A stretch of 64,000 bases of DNA from Trichoplax adhaerens (GCF_000150275.1 NW_002060944.1:3979080-4043079), one strand, 5' to 3'. Positions 26,062 through 38,553 are shown, counted from the first letter of the stretch. Numbers and translations are program-made. The notes: generated from the sequence alone by a model not told the origin.

Positions 26062-26594
26062 TTATTTATCGAAAGCAATAAATTGCACTTTCTCCGTTTT
26101 ATTTCGCTTCTGAACATGCTCAGCGAGTCTTTCAAGATACCTACTCAAGGACTCGGATGAGTTGTTATTATTACGTGCAGTGTAGAGAGGAGGTGGAGTT
26201 GCAATTGACGAATGCTCAGCCTCTTTAAATACAGAATTTCCAAAACCTAAAGCGTTCTTCTTTTTCCGTTTTAAATGATCCAGTGGATACATGATTATTC
26301 CCGATTCAGGATCATCTTCTGTTTTTACATTACTTTTGCATATCGCGTTAGTATCATTATTTGTACTACCCTCTGGCGAATATCCCACAGTGGTATCATT
26401 AGATTTAGTATTAGATGATGTAGAAGATTTTTCTTGAGCATTAACTGTCAATTTCGCTTCAGGATTCTTTTCTTTCAAGTAACTCTGAGCCAGTAACTTG
26501 ATACGTGGATCTTTCGCAGCAGCTTTCTGTTTCTTTAGCACAGTAGTCACGCATTCTTCGTAATTGCCTGTCACGCACGGATTGATCTTATAAC
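26062..26594 (-). CDS. Unrecognised protein, C-terminal exon
   Basis: Open frame ending at a stop at 26062. It has no ATG near its 5' end; an acceptor-like TTTAAAG before 26594 and continuing frame (GYKINPCVTGNYEECV) suggest it is the last exon of a spliced gene whose 5' exons I could not fix. Visible features: a Lys-rich start (VLKKQKAAAKDPRIK), a Ser/Thr/Asn-rich low-complexity middle, a basic KRKKK patch that could be a nuclear signal, then ALGFGNSVF and a C-terminal helix SLSRYLERLAEHVQKRNK ending FIAFDK. Family unknown to me. It converges on EXOSC2, about 200 bp between stops. Confidence 0.55.
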
Positions 26595-27864
26595 CTTTAA
26601 ATAAGAATTCGAAAATACGTCAGGATGCAATATATTCATTAATTAATTATTCCACTTTAATCTTACGCAATGTCGATACAAGCAATAACACTATCTTTGT
26701 ACGTTGTTTATACTCAATAAAGCAATGATTGCTAGCAATTGGTTCATTACAGCGCTACTTGTCATACGTATATGTCCAATATCTTGTTAGTACATCAAAA
26801 TTTTTCAAGACACATTGTCCAATCAAGTTTTAAAGAATTGATAATTCAATATTGTGAGTGACTTTACCAACTAGTCTATATATTAAACATAAATTATAAT
26901 TCAGCAATACAGACCACAAGAAATCTACGCTGCTACGAAACCCATTAACATCTTGAAAACGTTAATAGCAATAGTAATAATTCTTAATGTCTTTCTATAC
27001 TTGGTATACATATATGCATATGATAGATGCAGAGGCTGTTCACATACTATGCAAACGGAAATAAAATGCTGTCAATTACTTCTAATTACATCGTATACAG
27101 TTTTAATGGCAATAACAATCTACGGTCTACTGTCGACCGAGGTTTCACCACTTAAAAATTGACTTCACTACATTCGACTAAAATCTCGAGTATTCGGAGT
27201 AGAAAGGTGAGACTCGATATGACCTCCAATGGCGGATATAAAATTGTTATCATGGGATCAATCAGCATGAAATTGTTTCCAAATTGTAATTGATTAATTC
27301 ATATGGTTACCATGATGCTCCTAAGCACTTTTATGAAGTGTACCGTAAACAGTACTGCATATACTGTAGTCTAGATGTGTAAATGTGTACATGCACTGTT
27401 GTGTATGGTCCGTGTTAAGGGGAGAAGTTAGATAAATCCTTCCTCCATCCCTCTATATTTTCTAGTTTCTATGTACTGTAATTTTATTACTCCGCATACT
27501 GCTAGCTTTCCGTCTGGTAAATTAATTATCTCAGCGCAAAATTCAAATGGTACAACAAACAAATAAACACTACGTTTCACAACTTACAGTACATAGTCGA
27601 AAGACAAAACATGCAATAAAAACTTGGCTACTGTATTTCCATCGCCAACAATTTATTTACTGAAATAGTGAGATTTCTACTCCATTTTACAAAGTAGCAG
27701 TATAAACTATTGACCTAAACTGGCCTTAAAAGCATTGACAGGGGCGACTCTTTATCCTAATAAATTATCATAAACCATTCAAATACGATTATAAAATTTG
27801 ACTATGACTATCGATTATGCATCAATTTGCGCCAAAATAATAATAGTCAGTAGACGTAATTTTA
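26595..27864. other. Interval between two unrecognised minus-strand genes
   Basis: Probably includes 5' exon(s) of the 26062-26594 gene and the 3' flank of the next one. A plus-strand frame at 26953-27162 would encode two hydrophobic helices but opens only with TTG and has no splice context, so it is not called. Otherwise nothing recognisable; GTAC-type words occur near 27340-27370. Confidence 0.3.
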
Positions 27865-28884
27865 TCATGACGTTCTAAACAACCGTACGCTATGATACTC
27901 TGCTGTTGAACAGCAATTTATGTCAAAGTATCGGCTAGAGAAATTGCACATAAGAAGTAATAGATCATATTTGCCTTTATCGTTGTCATCGGATTCTTTC
28001 TTCCTGATATAATCCAGGGCAGAAGCTCCAGTACGTGTTTTCTTACTTTCAGTAGGACCCGAGTTATTCGTACTGGCCAAACGATCCCTATATTCAGCCA
28101 TTGATATTTTCTTCTTTTTGGATACCTGCTTATCCTCCTCAACCGTTTTTTGTAAATCATCATAAGGTTGATCTAACCAGTAATACTGACAATCATCCAA
28201 GTTGATGATATGATCAAAGTTCACATCTGATTGATCTTTCATCGATTTACAGCTCACTATCTTCATACCACAACCGTTATTACTTTGTATTTGTCCATCT
28301 TGGATATGGGTGTTATTTTGTGCACCAATATTGGAATTAGCAGGTTTTATGCCAGCATTGGTAGTATCATTAGCATGTTCATAGACAGTAACATGAGCTG
28401 TTTTGCGCGACGCAGTTCGATGCTCTTGGCTATCATTCCTATTAGCGGATGATTCATTGGTAGACGATAATTTCACTGTTGGAAATGCAACATGAGATGC
28501 AACGGCCACCACAAGAGATGCGATATACACTTCTAAGCCAAGTTCACTTTGTTCATTAACATCTTGATCGTCCGTACTTGCTAATTTGGATGATTCTGTC
28601 CTTATAAGTTGTAGCGACCAAAAGGCTAAATTGGCTAAAATCTCTTCCTTCCTATACGTATTTTCCAGGCCGCCATGTTTGTATTTCGCTAATAAAAAAG
28701 AAGCTAATTGTCCTACCACGGCGCATTTACGTCTAAGATCAGCAATACTGATTGAATGGGGCGATATAGAAGTGATGGAAGAAATTAAAGAGTCACAAAG
28801 AGAGGAGATACTATAAGGAGAGGTAAGACTTAATTTTTCAAAATTATCTAAAAACTGATTGATGGTGTTATTCATGTCTGCCAT
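27865..28884 (-). CDS. Hypothetical low-complexity protein, about 339 aa
   Basis: Long ATG-initiated frame without need of introns. The N-terminal 130 residues look folded and helical (QFLDNFEKLSL, RRKCAVVGQLASFLLAKYK, ILANLAFWSLQLIR, VYIASLVVAVASHVAF). The middle is polar and Asn/Ser/Thr-rich. Near 260-300 a basic stretch KKKKISMAEYRDRL recalls, weakly, the KEYRAK segment of cyclin T-type proteins, but no cyclin fold is evident and I do not assign it. The last 40 residues after DNDKG have an intron-like composition (Cys/Leu/Phe-rich); a GCAAAT at that point could be a GC donor, so the true C-terminus may be in a further exon. Confidence 0.6.
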   Translation of the reverse strand: MADMNNTINQFLDNFEKLSLTSPYSISSLCDSLISSITSISPHSISIADLRRKCAVVGQLASFLLAKYKHGGLENTYRKEEILANLAFWSLQLIRTESSKLASTDDQDVNEQSELGLEVYIASLVVAVASHVAFPTVKLSSTNESSANRNDSQEHRTASRKTAHVTVYEHANDTTNAGIKPANSNIGAQNNTHIQDGQIQSNNGCGMKIVSCKSMKDQSDVNFDHIINLDDCQYYWLDQPYDDLQKTVEEDKQVSKKKKISMAEYRDRLASTNNSGPTESKKTRTGASALDYIRKKESDDNDKGKYDLLLLMCNFSSRYFDINCCSTAEYHSVRLFRTS

Positions 28885-29522
28885 GGCTGGATCAATGAGA
28901 ACTGCAGGTAGTCAGGAATTGTACTGTTCTACAACATCGATATTTAGTAATGCCTCAATCTACCAATCGATCGTGTATTCTGACAATAATTTTCAGCCCT
29001 TCAATACTCTACTCTATTCGATATCATCAATTGATCGACTGTAGGATATTAGCGGAAAACTCTGGCATCAGTTTTGGAAAATAATTTCAAACTACAGTAA
29101 TGCAGCGCTGGCCGTTTCGCACCAGTACAGTGCAGATGACTGTAGGGTGGTACAGTACCTTGGTTCAAGCAAAGCTGTCCTAAATTCTATCCAGATATGG
29201 CGTAGGCCTACCCGATGCAGTATTCTCCAAAGCGACAGTGTTTTATCCTTATTCGGTCAATGCGATTCTGCTGAGTTATCCTGCCGGATTTCAAGATTCT
29301 CGAGTGTAAGAAGCTACGGTAGAACTGCAGCACTGAAATAGGTTAAGCACACTCTATTTCACAAATTGAGACTGGAACTAGAGCAGTAAACGACAGTAAT
29401 TAATAATTACTATGATTATTACAGTAATTAATTACTGTGATGGAATCACGCTCAGCTTCAGCTTTGGTTTCATGCTCAGTAGCCTTGCCCTAGTCGATGA
29501 TCTTGTCCAAGGTGAAAAGTGC
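28885..29522. promoter_or_regulatory. Upstream region of the 27865-28884 gene
   Basis: Contains a short GTAC patch at about 29122-29160 (CCAGTACAGTGC, GGTACAGTACC), 240-280 bp upstream of the ATG, and an inverted repeat CAGTAATTAAT/ATTAATTACTG at 29394-29404 and 29427-29437. No exon seen. Confidence 0.35.
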
Positions 29523-30660
29523 TGTATGATTTGAAATTCATTTCATGTTCGACCTTATGGTGGATAGGACGATCGGATCTAGAAATCGAGGGCTCAATAT
29601 TGCTCCCATCTTGGTATTGCTACTGTATTTTCTTGACTGAACTTCGAATAGAATGTGTTGTATGATTAGAAATTCATTTCACATTAGACCTTCCGATCGA
29701 ATCTAAAAATCGAGGGCTCAATATTGCTGCCATTTTGGTATTGCTACTCTATTTCCTTGACTGAACTTCGAATAGAATGTGTTGTATGATTTGAAATTCA
29801 TTTCACATTAGACCTTATGATCGAATCTAAAAATCGAGGGCTCAATACTGCTCCCATCTTGGTATTGCTACTCTATTTCCTTGACTGAAATTCGAATAGA
29901 ATGTGTTGTATGATTTGAAATTCATTTCATATTAGACCTTATGATCGAATCTAAAAATCGAGGGCTCAATTTTTGCTCCAATTTTGGCATTGCTACTCTA
30001 TTTCCTTGACTGAAATCGGAGTAGAATGTGTTGTAAGATTTGAAATTCATTTCACATTAGACCTTATGATGGATAGGACGATCGGATCTAAAAATTGCGG
30101 GCTCAATATTGCTGCCATTTTGGTATTGCTATTCTATTTCCTTGACTGAAATTGGAGTAGAATGTGTTGTATGATTTGAAATTCATTTCATATTAGACCT
30201 TCTGATCGAATCTAAACATCGAGGGCTCAATATTGCTGCCATTTTGGTATTGCTACTCTATTTCCTTGACTGAACTTCGAATAGAATGTGTTGTATGATT
30301 TGAAATTCATTTCACATTAGACCTTATGATCGAATCTAAAAATCGAGGGCTCAATATTGCTCCCATCTTGGTATTGCTACTCATTTCCTTGACTGAAATT
30401 CGAATAGAATGTGTTATATGATTTGAAATTCATTTCATATTAGACCTTCTGATCGAATCTAAACATCGAGGGCTCAATATTGCTCCCATCTTGGTATTGC
30501 TACTCTATTTCCTTGACTGCAATTGGAGTAGAATGTATTGTATGATTTGAAATTCATTTCATATTAGACCTTCTGATCGAATCTAAACATCGAGGGCTCA
30601 ATATTGCTCCCATTTTGGTATTGCTACTCTATTTCCTTGACTGAAATTGGAGTAGAATAT
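29523..30660. repeat. 124/136-bp satellite with 4-monomer higher-order period
   Basis: Nine monomers anchored on TGTATGATTTGAAATTCATT at 29523, 29659, 29783, 29907, 30032, 30168, 30292, 30415 and 30539. Eight are closed by the next anchor; their lengths are 136, 124, 124, 125, 136, 124, 123 and 124, and the last runs on to about 30660. The 136-bp monomers carry the extra GGATAGGACGATCGG block and recur 509 bp apart, giving two higher-order units of four monomers plus one extra. Confidence 0.93.
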
Positions 30661-31123
30661 CTTATTATTAATTAATTGACTACGCTATATGGAGTCGACG
30701 ACGAACGCCATGATTTGGACATTTCCTGGGCGCTGCGTCCGTGGACCGGATGCTCATCGCATAGCGTCCTGTACTATGTTGGACTGAAACATGCAATCCA
30801 TTTCCTTGGTTCAGTATACGCTACTCCTGTGATATTGCACTACTGTACTGGAGATTGATCTTGCTCCGATGGAACGCAAACATACGGACAGTATGGATGG
30901 ACAGTATCGTGCAGGATTGGACCCGGGGGGGATCCATTTTCTCCATAGTTATCCCTGGTAAGGTACGCGAACAGTGTCATCATCGTACTGTACCATAGTC
31001 GATCAATGACTAGGAGTAGAGTACACCACCCGTACACTACCTACAGCGCAGTCAAAGCGCTTGATCTGAAAGTTGAACCCGGTAATCGCCTGGACTAAAA
31101 TCGGACGGAGTCGATCAAGCAAC
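30661..31123. promoter_or_regulatory. 5' flank of PFDN6 with GTAC words
   Basis: GC-richer than its surroundings, with GTAC-type words (CCTGTACTATG, CACTACTGTACTGG, CGTACTGTACC) at 30768-31000, 120-360 bp upstream of the PFDN6 ATG. A G-run GGACCCGGGGGGGATCC sits at 30920-30936. Confidence 0.4.
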
Positions 31124-32472
31124 ATGGCGAAGCAAACTGGTCGCGAGCAGGAACAGCTACAACAGAAATTACAAGCTGAAGTAGAGAAGTATAAGGAGCT
31201 ACAAAATGGTATGCAAGCATTTGATATCATGTAGTGCTACAGAAAGAGAAATTACTGAACGTATAATGCGATTTTACGATCCAATACATGACCTTCTATC
31301 TCGTCGTAGCAAGGTGATTGATCACTCCATTTTCCAAAACCATTTCATATTCGTTCTCGTATTGTAGAGTTCATCACTTACTCTCAATCAAGTCTCTACA
31401 AGTTTCAATTGAAACGATGTCAAAATGAAACACTCATTGTATCAATTAGCTATTACTTTACACAGTTCTTTTCATGAGATGGATCATGTTCATGGTGATT
31501 GATCACTCCATTTTCCAAAACCATTTCACATACGTACTCGTATTGTAGAGTTCATCACTTACTCTCAATCAAGTCTCTACAAGTTTCAATTGAAACGATG
31601 CCAAAATGAAACACTCATTGTATCAATTAGCTATTACTTTACACAGTTCTTTTCATGAGATGGATCACTCCATTTTCCAAACCATTTCACATACGTACTC
31701 GTATTGTAGAGTTCATCACTTACTCTCAATCAAGTCTCTACAAGTTTCAATTGAAACGATGCCAAAATGAAACACTCATTGTATCAATTAGCTATTACTT
31801 TACACAGTTCTTTTCATGAGATAAAGATCATGCTTTCTATTTAACCTTACCCTTGATGGACTTTTTAATTACAGACGTTCAAAAATCGGTCTCCTCGAGA
31901 AACCAACTCGATGCTCAATTGAATGAAAATCAAATCGTTAAAAATGTAAGTACAGTAGTATCTTTCAAGGAATAACCTATCTATGGGTAGACTTACTTCA
32001 AGTACAAACCAAGATCTGATTGAACATTATCTACAGTTTGAACACGATGATACATCTTGTGCTCGTCTAGCGGTAACGATAATACACTGATTGAGTATCA
32101 CGTATTCCATGACACTAACAATTAGCATTGTAAATCAGGAATTAGATAGGCTGGATAGCAGCAATAATGTTTACAAGTTGATTGGGCCTGTATTGGTCAA
32201 GCAAGATCTATTAGAAGCAAAGCAAAACGTTCAGAAGCGGATTGAATATATAGAAAATGAGATGTAAGATATCTTATTATGCCATGTTGCTAAACTGACG
32301 ATATCATGCTCAACTGCAAAGCATGAGAATAATTTTTGGGACATATCTTAGCTCTAGGCAAGAAAAGACTACCAAGGATTTGAAGAAAAAGCAAGATAGT
32401 ATTCGAGAGGATGTTACTAATCTACAACAGCAATTTCAAAAGGCTCAGTTAAGAGCAGCTGGAGTCAGATAA
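31124..32472 (+). CDS. PFDN6: Prefoldin subunit 6 (beta-type)
   Basis: Beta-type subunit of the hexameric prefoldin chaperone that hands actin and tubulin to the TRiC/CCT chaperonin in the cytosol. Four exons: 31124-31208, 31875-31945, 32139-32263, 32358-32472, all in phase, giving 131 residues (human 129). It has the expected helix-hairpin-helix plan: N-terminal coiled coil (LQQKLQAEVEKYKELQ), signature region QLNENQIVKNELDRLD and VYKLIGPVLVKQDL, then a C-terminal coiled coil (EKTTKDLKKKQDSIRED) ending KAQLRAAGVR. AATAAA at 32483 is only 11 nt past the stop. Intron 1 holds a three-copy tandem repeat. Confidence 0.95.
31314..31820. repeat. Three-copy tandem repeat inside PFDN6 intron 1, 181/162 bp
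   Basis: Copies anchored on GATCACTCCATTTTCC at 31320, 31501 and 31663. Copy 3 follows a 19-bp shorter unit lacking the ATGTTCATGGTGATT link. It fills most of the 666-bp intron. No coding potential. Confidence 0.9.
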
Positions 32473-32993
32473 TATGTACTATAATAAACTGAGACTGATT
32501 CGCAATCCCTTTGCTGTATTCCACATTAAAAATTTTTTGTGTATTTAAATGTATCTTGCGTATGCTCTATACGTGTATAGTATTTGCATGCTACTCTAAC
32601 CTCTACGTATTACTGTAATGTAGTTACTTGATTTGATTATTTCAACAATTAATTTTATTGCCACCCTAATCTGTATACCTGACAAGATACTAATAATAAA
32701 ACAATCGTGCATTCATTCTCTACTCTATTCTTGCAGATACTAGCCAACCTTGACTTGAGTACATATACCAATACCGTAAAATCAGAAGAACTATAATTAA
32801 TTAAGAACTGCACTTTCTGTACAATAATGACTAACAATGTTTCATCTGATAACATGGCCATAAAAACCTCAAAGAGTCGACAATTTTGCTGTAGAGTATT
32901 AGCGTAAAAATTGGGGGTGAATGACTTTATTACAATAACAATATTTTAATCGTCAAAATCCTATCCATAAGGCTTCACTATGCCAATCATAGG
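32473..32993. other. Convergent 3' interval, PFDN6/THOC3
   Basis: About 520 bp between the two stops, AT-rich, presumed to hold both 3' UTRs. No repeat or exon seen. Confidence 0.5.
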
Positions 32994-35544
32994 TTATTTA
33001 CGTGATGATAATCCATATATTTGAACAGTGCCAGCATCTCGATCATGCTTGTCCTAATTGAACAAATAAGAATTTAAAATCCTTTTGGTAACCTTCTCAT
33101 ACCATCAAATACATTCATTCACATCCACTACCTTGTCATCACAAGCAAACGCTAGTAATGGTTTATTAGGACTCCATGCGACAGCAAATGTTGGAGCATT
33201 ACAACCAACTTCAGCAACATGTTCACCAGTTTGAATATGCGACTAGAATTTAAGAAAGTAATCAGTACATTTGTAATACCAAAAAACCAATAAAAGATTA
33301 AAACCTACAATATCAATAGCGAGATCCTCTGATCCTGATGCCAAAAGTCTACTATCATAGCTAAAGCTAACAGTTCTGACGGGCCAGCTATGAGAAATAA
33401 CCAGTTTAATTATTATGAGCCATGGATCATTGACTAGAAATAACTTAACGGTTACCGTTCGACCTTCGAATAAACTTACTCTAAACGCGAGAAAGTTCTC
33501 AAGCAAACAAGTTCGTCAGTATCCCACAAAGAAACCAAGGCGTCAGCACTCCCAGTAGCAAAGTACCTAAATATTTTTAGACCGATGTGAAACACTGCTA
33601 CAAAATTAATTATTACTTAAAACGTTTACAATAAACTTACTTTCCAGTTAAATCAAATTTAAGACAAATACAATTAGCGGGATGAGCTTTCAGAGACTGT
33701 ACAAATTCTAGATCAGGGTATCTGCATAAATAGGTTACAAAAAAAATTTACAACATCTCTTGATGCTAGAACTTAAATTACAGTCTTGTACTCGTATAAA
33801 GTCCGAATCCTTTGAATATTGATAATTACCTTAAAATATCTATGCAGCCGTGACCATTGGACATAAAAAATAAATCGCTACATCGATTCCAAGAAATCTC
33901 ATTGACCTATAAGTAGCATATTTACAATCGTTATGGTACAAATTCCTACATAGATCGTCCATTGAACACATCAATTTTCTAGAGGGCACTTTAAAAGAAG
34001 AAAGGGGAGAATAATAGTACCTCTATCTTACAACTGTGTTCTTTAACAATTTCGAAACTTTCCGCATCAATAAAAGTTATGAGATCATCCTAGCCAATGT
34101 GCAACGATTTAAAATTATGATAAAACCGTCGTCATAATGATGATGATAATAACTGTACATCAATTAGGGTTACCTTATTGCCGATAGCAATAGATTTCCC
34201 ATCGGAACTCCAAGTAACATTAATATTTTCTCCTTTCGTTGTTTTACTATGTACACATCTATTAACTATATATATAGTTTGTGAGATTACCTATTTCGTC
34301 CTTGAATATGAGACTTAGACTATGCCTAAAGAACTACTTTAGTAAAAATAAGCTAAAATGAAAAATTCAATTACAATGCCTTACTTCGAGCGTCCCACAT
34401 TTTCACAGTTTTGTCAGTAGATGCAGTAATTAACAGATTTTGATTATGTGGATGCCAACACAACTGATCAACGCTTTCGTCATGACCTTTACAATTTGCT
34501 ACAACTTTCTAAAAGTACAAAAATCATCGAACGTTAAGAACTGGCGTAGGGAAATGAAGGCCGTGAAAGATGGTGTCTTCAATATAATTAATATAAAACA
34601 AGGCTAAAAAGGTAAACGAAACATTTTGTAATTCACCAACCGCTGTTTCATTATCAACATTATAAATAGAGACAGTCCTATCAAATGAGCCAGTAGCAAG
34701 TCTAGTTCCACAGCAACTCCAACCAACAGCATGGACCTATCGAAATTAATATTCGATGTGAGTCATATTCAATTTATTTATCTTTATTGCATTGCGTAGT
34801 AAATGATTGCATTTATCAACATTCCCTAAGCCCGAATTGAGATGTCCAATAGAAAGGTAGAATCTGTAAACTAGAAGTATGCCTATTATACGGTAACTTG
34901 GATATAGTAAAAGAGTGGTTTTATCAAATATACTTCAATACTTCATGCTGCAATAGCATAACGAATTTACGTGCATAAATCAATTTATTAATATGACAGC
35001 GGTGCAATTATTTATAATCAATTACTTGGATAAGGACAGATCCGATAGTTATCAAAATAGCTTTTAACTACCAATACCGTACAGTAATTTAGCAGTTTAT
35101 TCAGTCAATAATCATGATATTACTAGTGTATGAGAGTAAAGCTATCTTCCTGTAGACAGGCGAATAAAATCTTCACATAACGTAAGGTTACATTGCAGAG
35201 GTATGCAAGACATTTTGATTCTACTCTCTCTTATCCCTGATTGGCACATTAATGAATTAGGCTCAAAAAATGCTACTAACACGTACCACGAGTATCTGCA
35301 ATTCATTAATTCTATCATGCAAGAGCCAGAATATGGTACTGTATATCCATGCAAGCCGAATATAATGATTAATACTCTGTTATCCTACGAATAATATTAT
35401 TATCCAGATACGAAAACTAACTTTAGCTTCATGTCCTTGTACTTCTAATCTACCGTTATGTCTGGCGAAATACTCTCGTTGGCGCTTTAAATCCACCCAA
35501 TGCTCCTCCAATTCACGGCTATTACTATTCAATAACTCCATCAT
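32994..35544 (-). CDS. THOC3: THO complex subunit 3 (WD40)
   Basis: WD40 beta-propeller subunit of the THO/TREX complex that couples nuclear transcription to mRNA export. Eleven exons: 35544-35422, 34736-34641, 34508-34385, 34265-34174, 34089-34021, 33906-33830, 33721-33641, 33566-33480, 33387-33309, 33242-33132, 33053-32994, giving 332 residues in phase (human 351). Matching blocks include LATGSFDRTVSIYNV, SVDQLCWHPHNQNL, TASTDKTVKMWD, KGENINVTWSSDGKSIAIGNK, FATGSADALVSLWDTDELVC and DWPVRTVSFSYDSRLLASGSEDLAIDI. The start is either of two adjacent ATGs (35544 or 35541); the N-terminus before the first blade is short. Acceptor choice at 34265 (not the nearer AG) keeps the frame. Confidence 0.95.
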
Positions 35545-36170
35545 CGAATAGTATTCCTCTTTAACAGCAGTAAATAGGTTAATATTGACCAAAGCTGATA
35601 GTTTGTTGCTGTGCTCCAATCTTGAAACGATTGAACAGGCAAAATCTCCACAGCAACTCTACCAGTTCCTTCCTGGACCTGGGCTGCCTCGAAGTCTCGT
35701 CGCCATACTGTACTCAGTATACTGTATGAAAAAGGACCATAGCTAGCATACAGTATATAGCATACAGTGTACAGTGTGCAGCCTACAGTATAAGTGTACA
35801 CTGTACACTCTGGTACTGAGTGTACTGACAGTGTACACTGTTCACTATAGAGAAATGGTGGCCGTCAATTCTGGAAGCGGAAAGGTGGCCGAATCAATGT
35901 CTCTCTCTTCCGAATTGATTGCCTTCGTATATTGCAAATCGTATAATGCCAATTGAATATACCAAAGTAGCTGATCCAACATAATATCGAGATATCTGAA
36001 CAGTGTACACTGTACAGTTTATAGAAATGGTGGCCGAATCAATGTCTCTCTTCCGAATTGATTGCCTTTATTATTTTAATCATCGTAGGCAGAGAAAGAA
36101 GGCAAATCGTATCATGCCAATTGAATATACCAAAGTAGCTGATCTAACATAATATCGAGATATTGGGAAG
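35545..36170. repeat. Upstream THOC3 flank: GTAC patch and 140-bp duplication
   Basis: 35705-35850 is dense in GTAC palindromes (CAGTGTACAGTGTGC, TGTACACTGTACAC), 160-310 bp upstream of the THOC3 start. It is followed by two copies (about 35855-35995 and 36025-36163) of a unit with GGCCGAATCAATGTCTC, CCGAATTGATTGCCTT, GCCAATTGAATATACC and ATAATATCGAGATAT. No coding sequence is supported. Confidence 0.75.
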
Positions 36171-36394
36171 AACGTCTAGTACAGTATAACCCTAAAACAA
36201 TGCCAGTATCAATGGATAGACATAGCGCATGGTTTGAGCTACCCAAACTGTTTAGTATTAGACCGATCCAATCTTACTCATTTCGTTAGGACATAAAATA
36301 TCCTTCTTACTGTTAATAACAGTAAAGTCGATTTTAAAAATGAAATCATTTCATTGGAAACACCATTTGCCATTGCATTTGATAACAGATTAAT

Positions 36395-37075
36395 AAAAGT
36401 AAATAAATTCGTCAAGATTTACAGTACTGCATACTGCATTTAATTTTAGCATAGGCTGACTCTGGGATTTGTTCGCAACTATATCCGAATAAGGAAATGA
36501 AACCCTTTGAATTCTAATTATAATATGTATATAATTAGTAGCACAAAAAGCAAATAAATTCGTCAAGATTTACAGCACTGTACAGTATACTGCATTTAAT
36601 TTTGGCATAGGCTAACTCTGGGATTTGTCCGCAACTACATCCGAATAAGGAAATAAAACCCTTCGAATTCTAATTAGAATATGTATATAGTTAGTAGCAC
36701 AAAATCTCATTCTACGAACGGGCAACTACTACGTGAACAAACATAATTTATAAGAAAAAATCCTTTGAATTATAATTATATGTATCTATAGTTATTAGCA
36801 CAAAATCTCATTCTACAAACAGTTAGCCACTACATGAACTAACGTAATTTATAAGAAAAAAATCCTTTGAATTTTAATTACATGTACTGTATATATAGTT
36901 ATTAGCGCAAATCTCATTCTACGTACGGTTAGCCACTACATGCACTAACGTAATTTATAAGAAAAAAATCCTTTGAATTTTAATGATATGTATATATAGT
37001 TATTAGCGCAAATCTCATTCTACAAACGGTTAGCCCCTACAATGAACTAGCGTCATTTAAAAGAAAAAAAAACTT
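36395..37075. repeat. Nested tandem repeats, 150-bp x2 then about 101-bp x4
   Basis: A unit with AAATTCGTCAAGATTTACAG and GCATAGGCT..ACTCTGGGATTTG occurs twice (from about 36405 and 36551). Its end runs into four copies of a 101-106 bp unit anchored on AAATCTCATTCTAC at 36702, 36803, 36909 and 37010. Confidence 0.85.
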
Positions 37076-38553
37076 AAATAGCAAGAAAAAATTTCAATTT
37101 CAAACTTCTTTACTGTACTTGTATTCTCGATTGACTCAGTAAAAGGAATAATAATTTGAAGGAGACCTAACACTAAGTAAATAGTTTGACATGCATATAC
37201 CTGTAATTATGTACAAGAACAACCAGAGTATTTACGTTATAGCAGCAATGGTGAAATCCGAACTAGATGTCATTCCAACACAAAGACACGCAATAGACTT
37301 ATATGCTCAATATATTGCAAAAATTTATTACTATTAAAATCATAGCAAAGCAATTAGAAATGACAACTTTCTTAGGTCTTGGTAGACCTTAGCCCTTTGA
37401 TGAACAGTTCGATGGCAATTTCGCTATATTAAATTTCTTTGAATGAGTAGCAGCAGACGAAAGGAGTTAGAAACATTGCATGAACTCAATATACAACGTT
37501 TATACGAGTACACCAACAGAAACTAATTATCATTAAAATTAGAGCTAGACAACCAGAACTGAAACTACTTTAGTTATTGGATAAAGGCTTTGGTCGCCAT
37601 TCCAATGATTTTCAGTTTATCTCTATTGAGTAATGTATGGTAAGTAGCTGAAATCATTACAAGTAATAGATCTATCTAGTAACAACAGACCAAAGAAGTA
37701 GCCACTTAATATTAACTATGTTATTGATCTTTGTTATATACGCATATCATTATCCAATCATTAACATGAGTTAATTAAATTGGCTAGTAGTGAAAAAATG
37801 GAGGAAGGATGATTCCTCTGTAGCACGGCCAGTAATGCCAAATAAATAGATAAAATTGCATCTAATATATGAATAGTATTGACGGCTGTGCAATAAAGAT
37901 TTAAATGAATCCATCCGAGTTATCATCATCATAAAATAAGTATGCTATAATTTCTTAAATTCTAATAAGTGAAATTTATTCGTACCTAATACAATTTGCT
38001 TTATTGCTCTTGTTGAGTGTATGAAGATGCTATGTATTAACATCTTACAATTAAATCCCTTCATTTCTTGTAGTTATCACTGCTAAAGTATAACTTCACT
38101 CTTACCTCTAACTGATCATCTATAAAAATATATTAATTCTGGTACACTGTACACCTTAGGTTGACCAGGTTAAACAAATTTTAAAAATGGATAAAAATTG
38201 CTAATTTGAGAAGTACTTTCAGCAGGTTGAAAGCGTAATCATAGCATTTTTGATTCACAATTATCAACAGTATTTTTACGGAAGATTTTATCCTATATTA
38301 ATAAGACGTACAAAATATATATTGAAATAGTAATAGAATAGTTTTACTCCTTATCATACACTAGTTTGATAACTTTATTATCTAGCTCTTTTATATCATT
38401 ATTTACAATATTGTCTGCGAAAATAATCACCACTAAATGTCCTCCAGCATTATTGTTTTACCGGAAAAATTAATTTTGTTACTAGAGATTATTCATTAAT
38501 GCATGGAACTAGCTGTCTAGATTTAGCTCTCAGTATAAAATAATCCTAAAAAT
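37076..38553. other. Gene-free AT-rich interval
   Basis: About 1.5 kb with no recognised exon. It may contain 3' exon(s) of the minus-strand C2-domain gene: a minus-strand frame around 38342-38440 (VVIIFADNIVNNDIKELDNK..) ends at a stop but has no convincing acceptor. Confidence 0.35.

Noticed and set aside
26953-27162. Plus-strand frame with two hydrophobic helices
   Set aside because: No ATG (opens at TTG), no acceptor or donor context and no family resemblance; hydrophobic frames are common in AT-rich DNA.
35142-35394. Overlapping frames on both strands
   Set aside because: They lie in intron 1 of THOC3, whose flanking exons join in phase.
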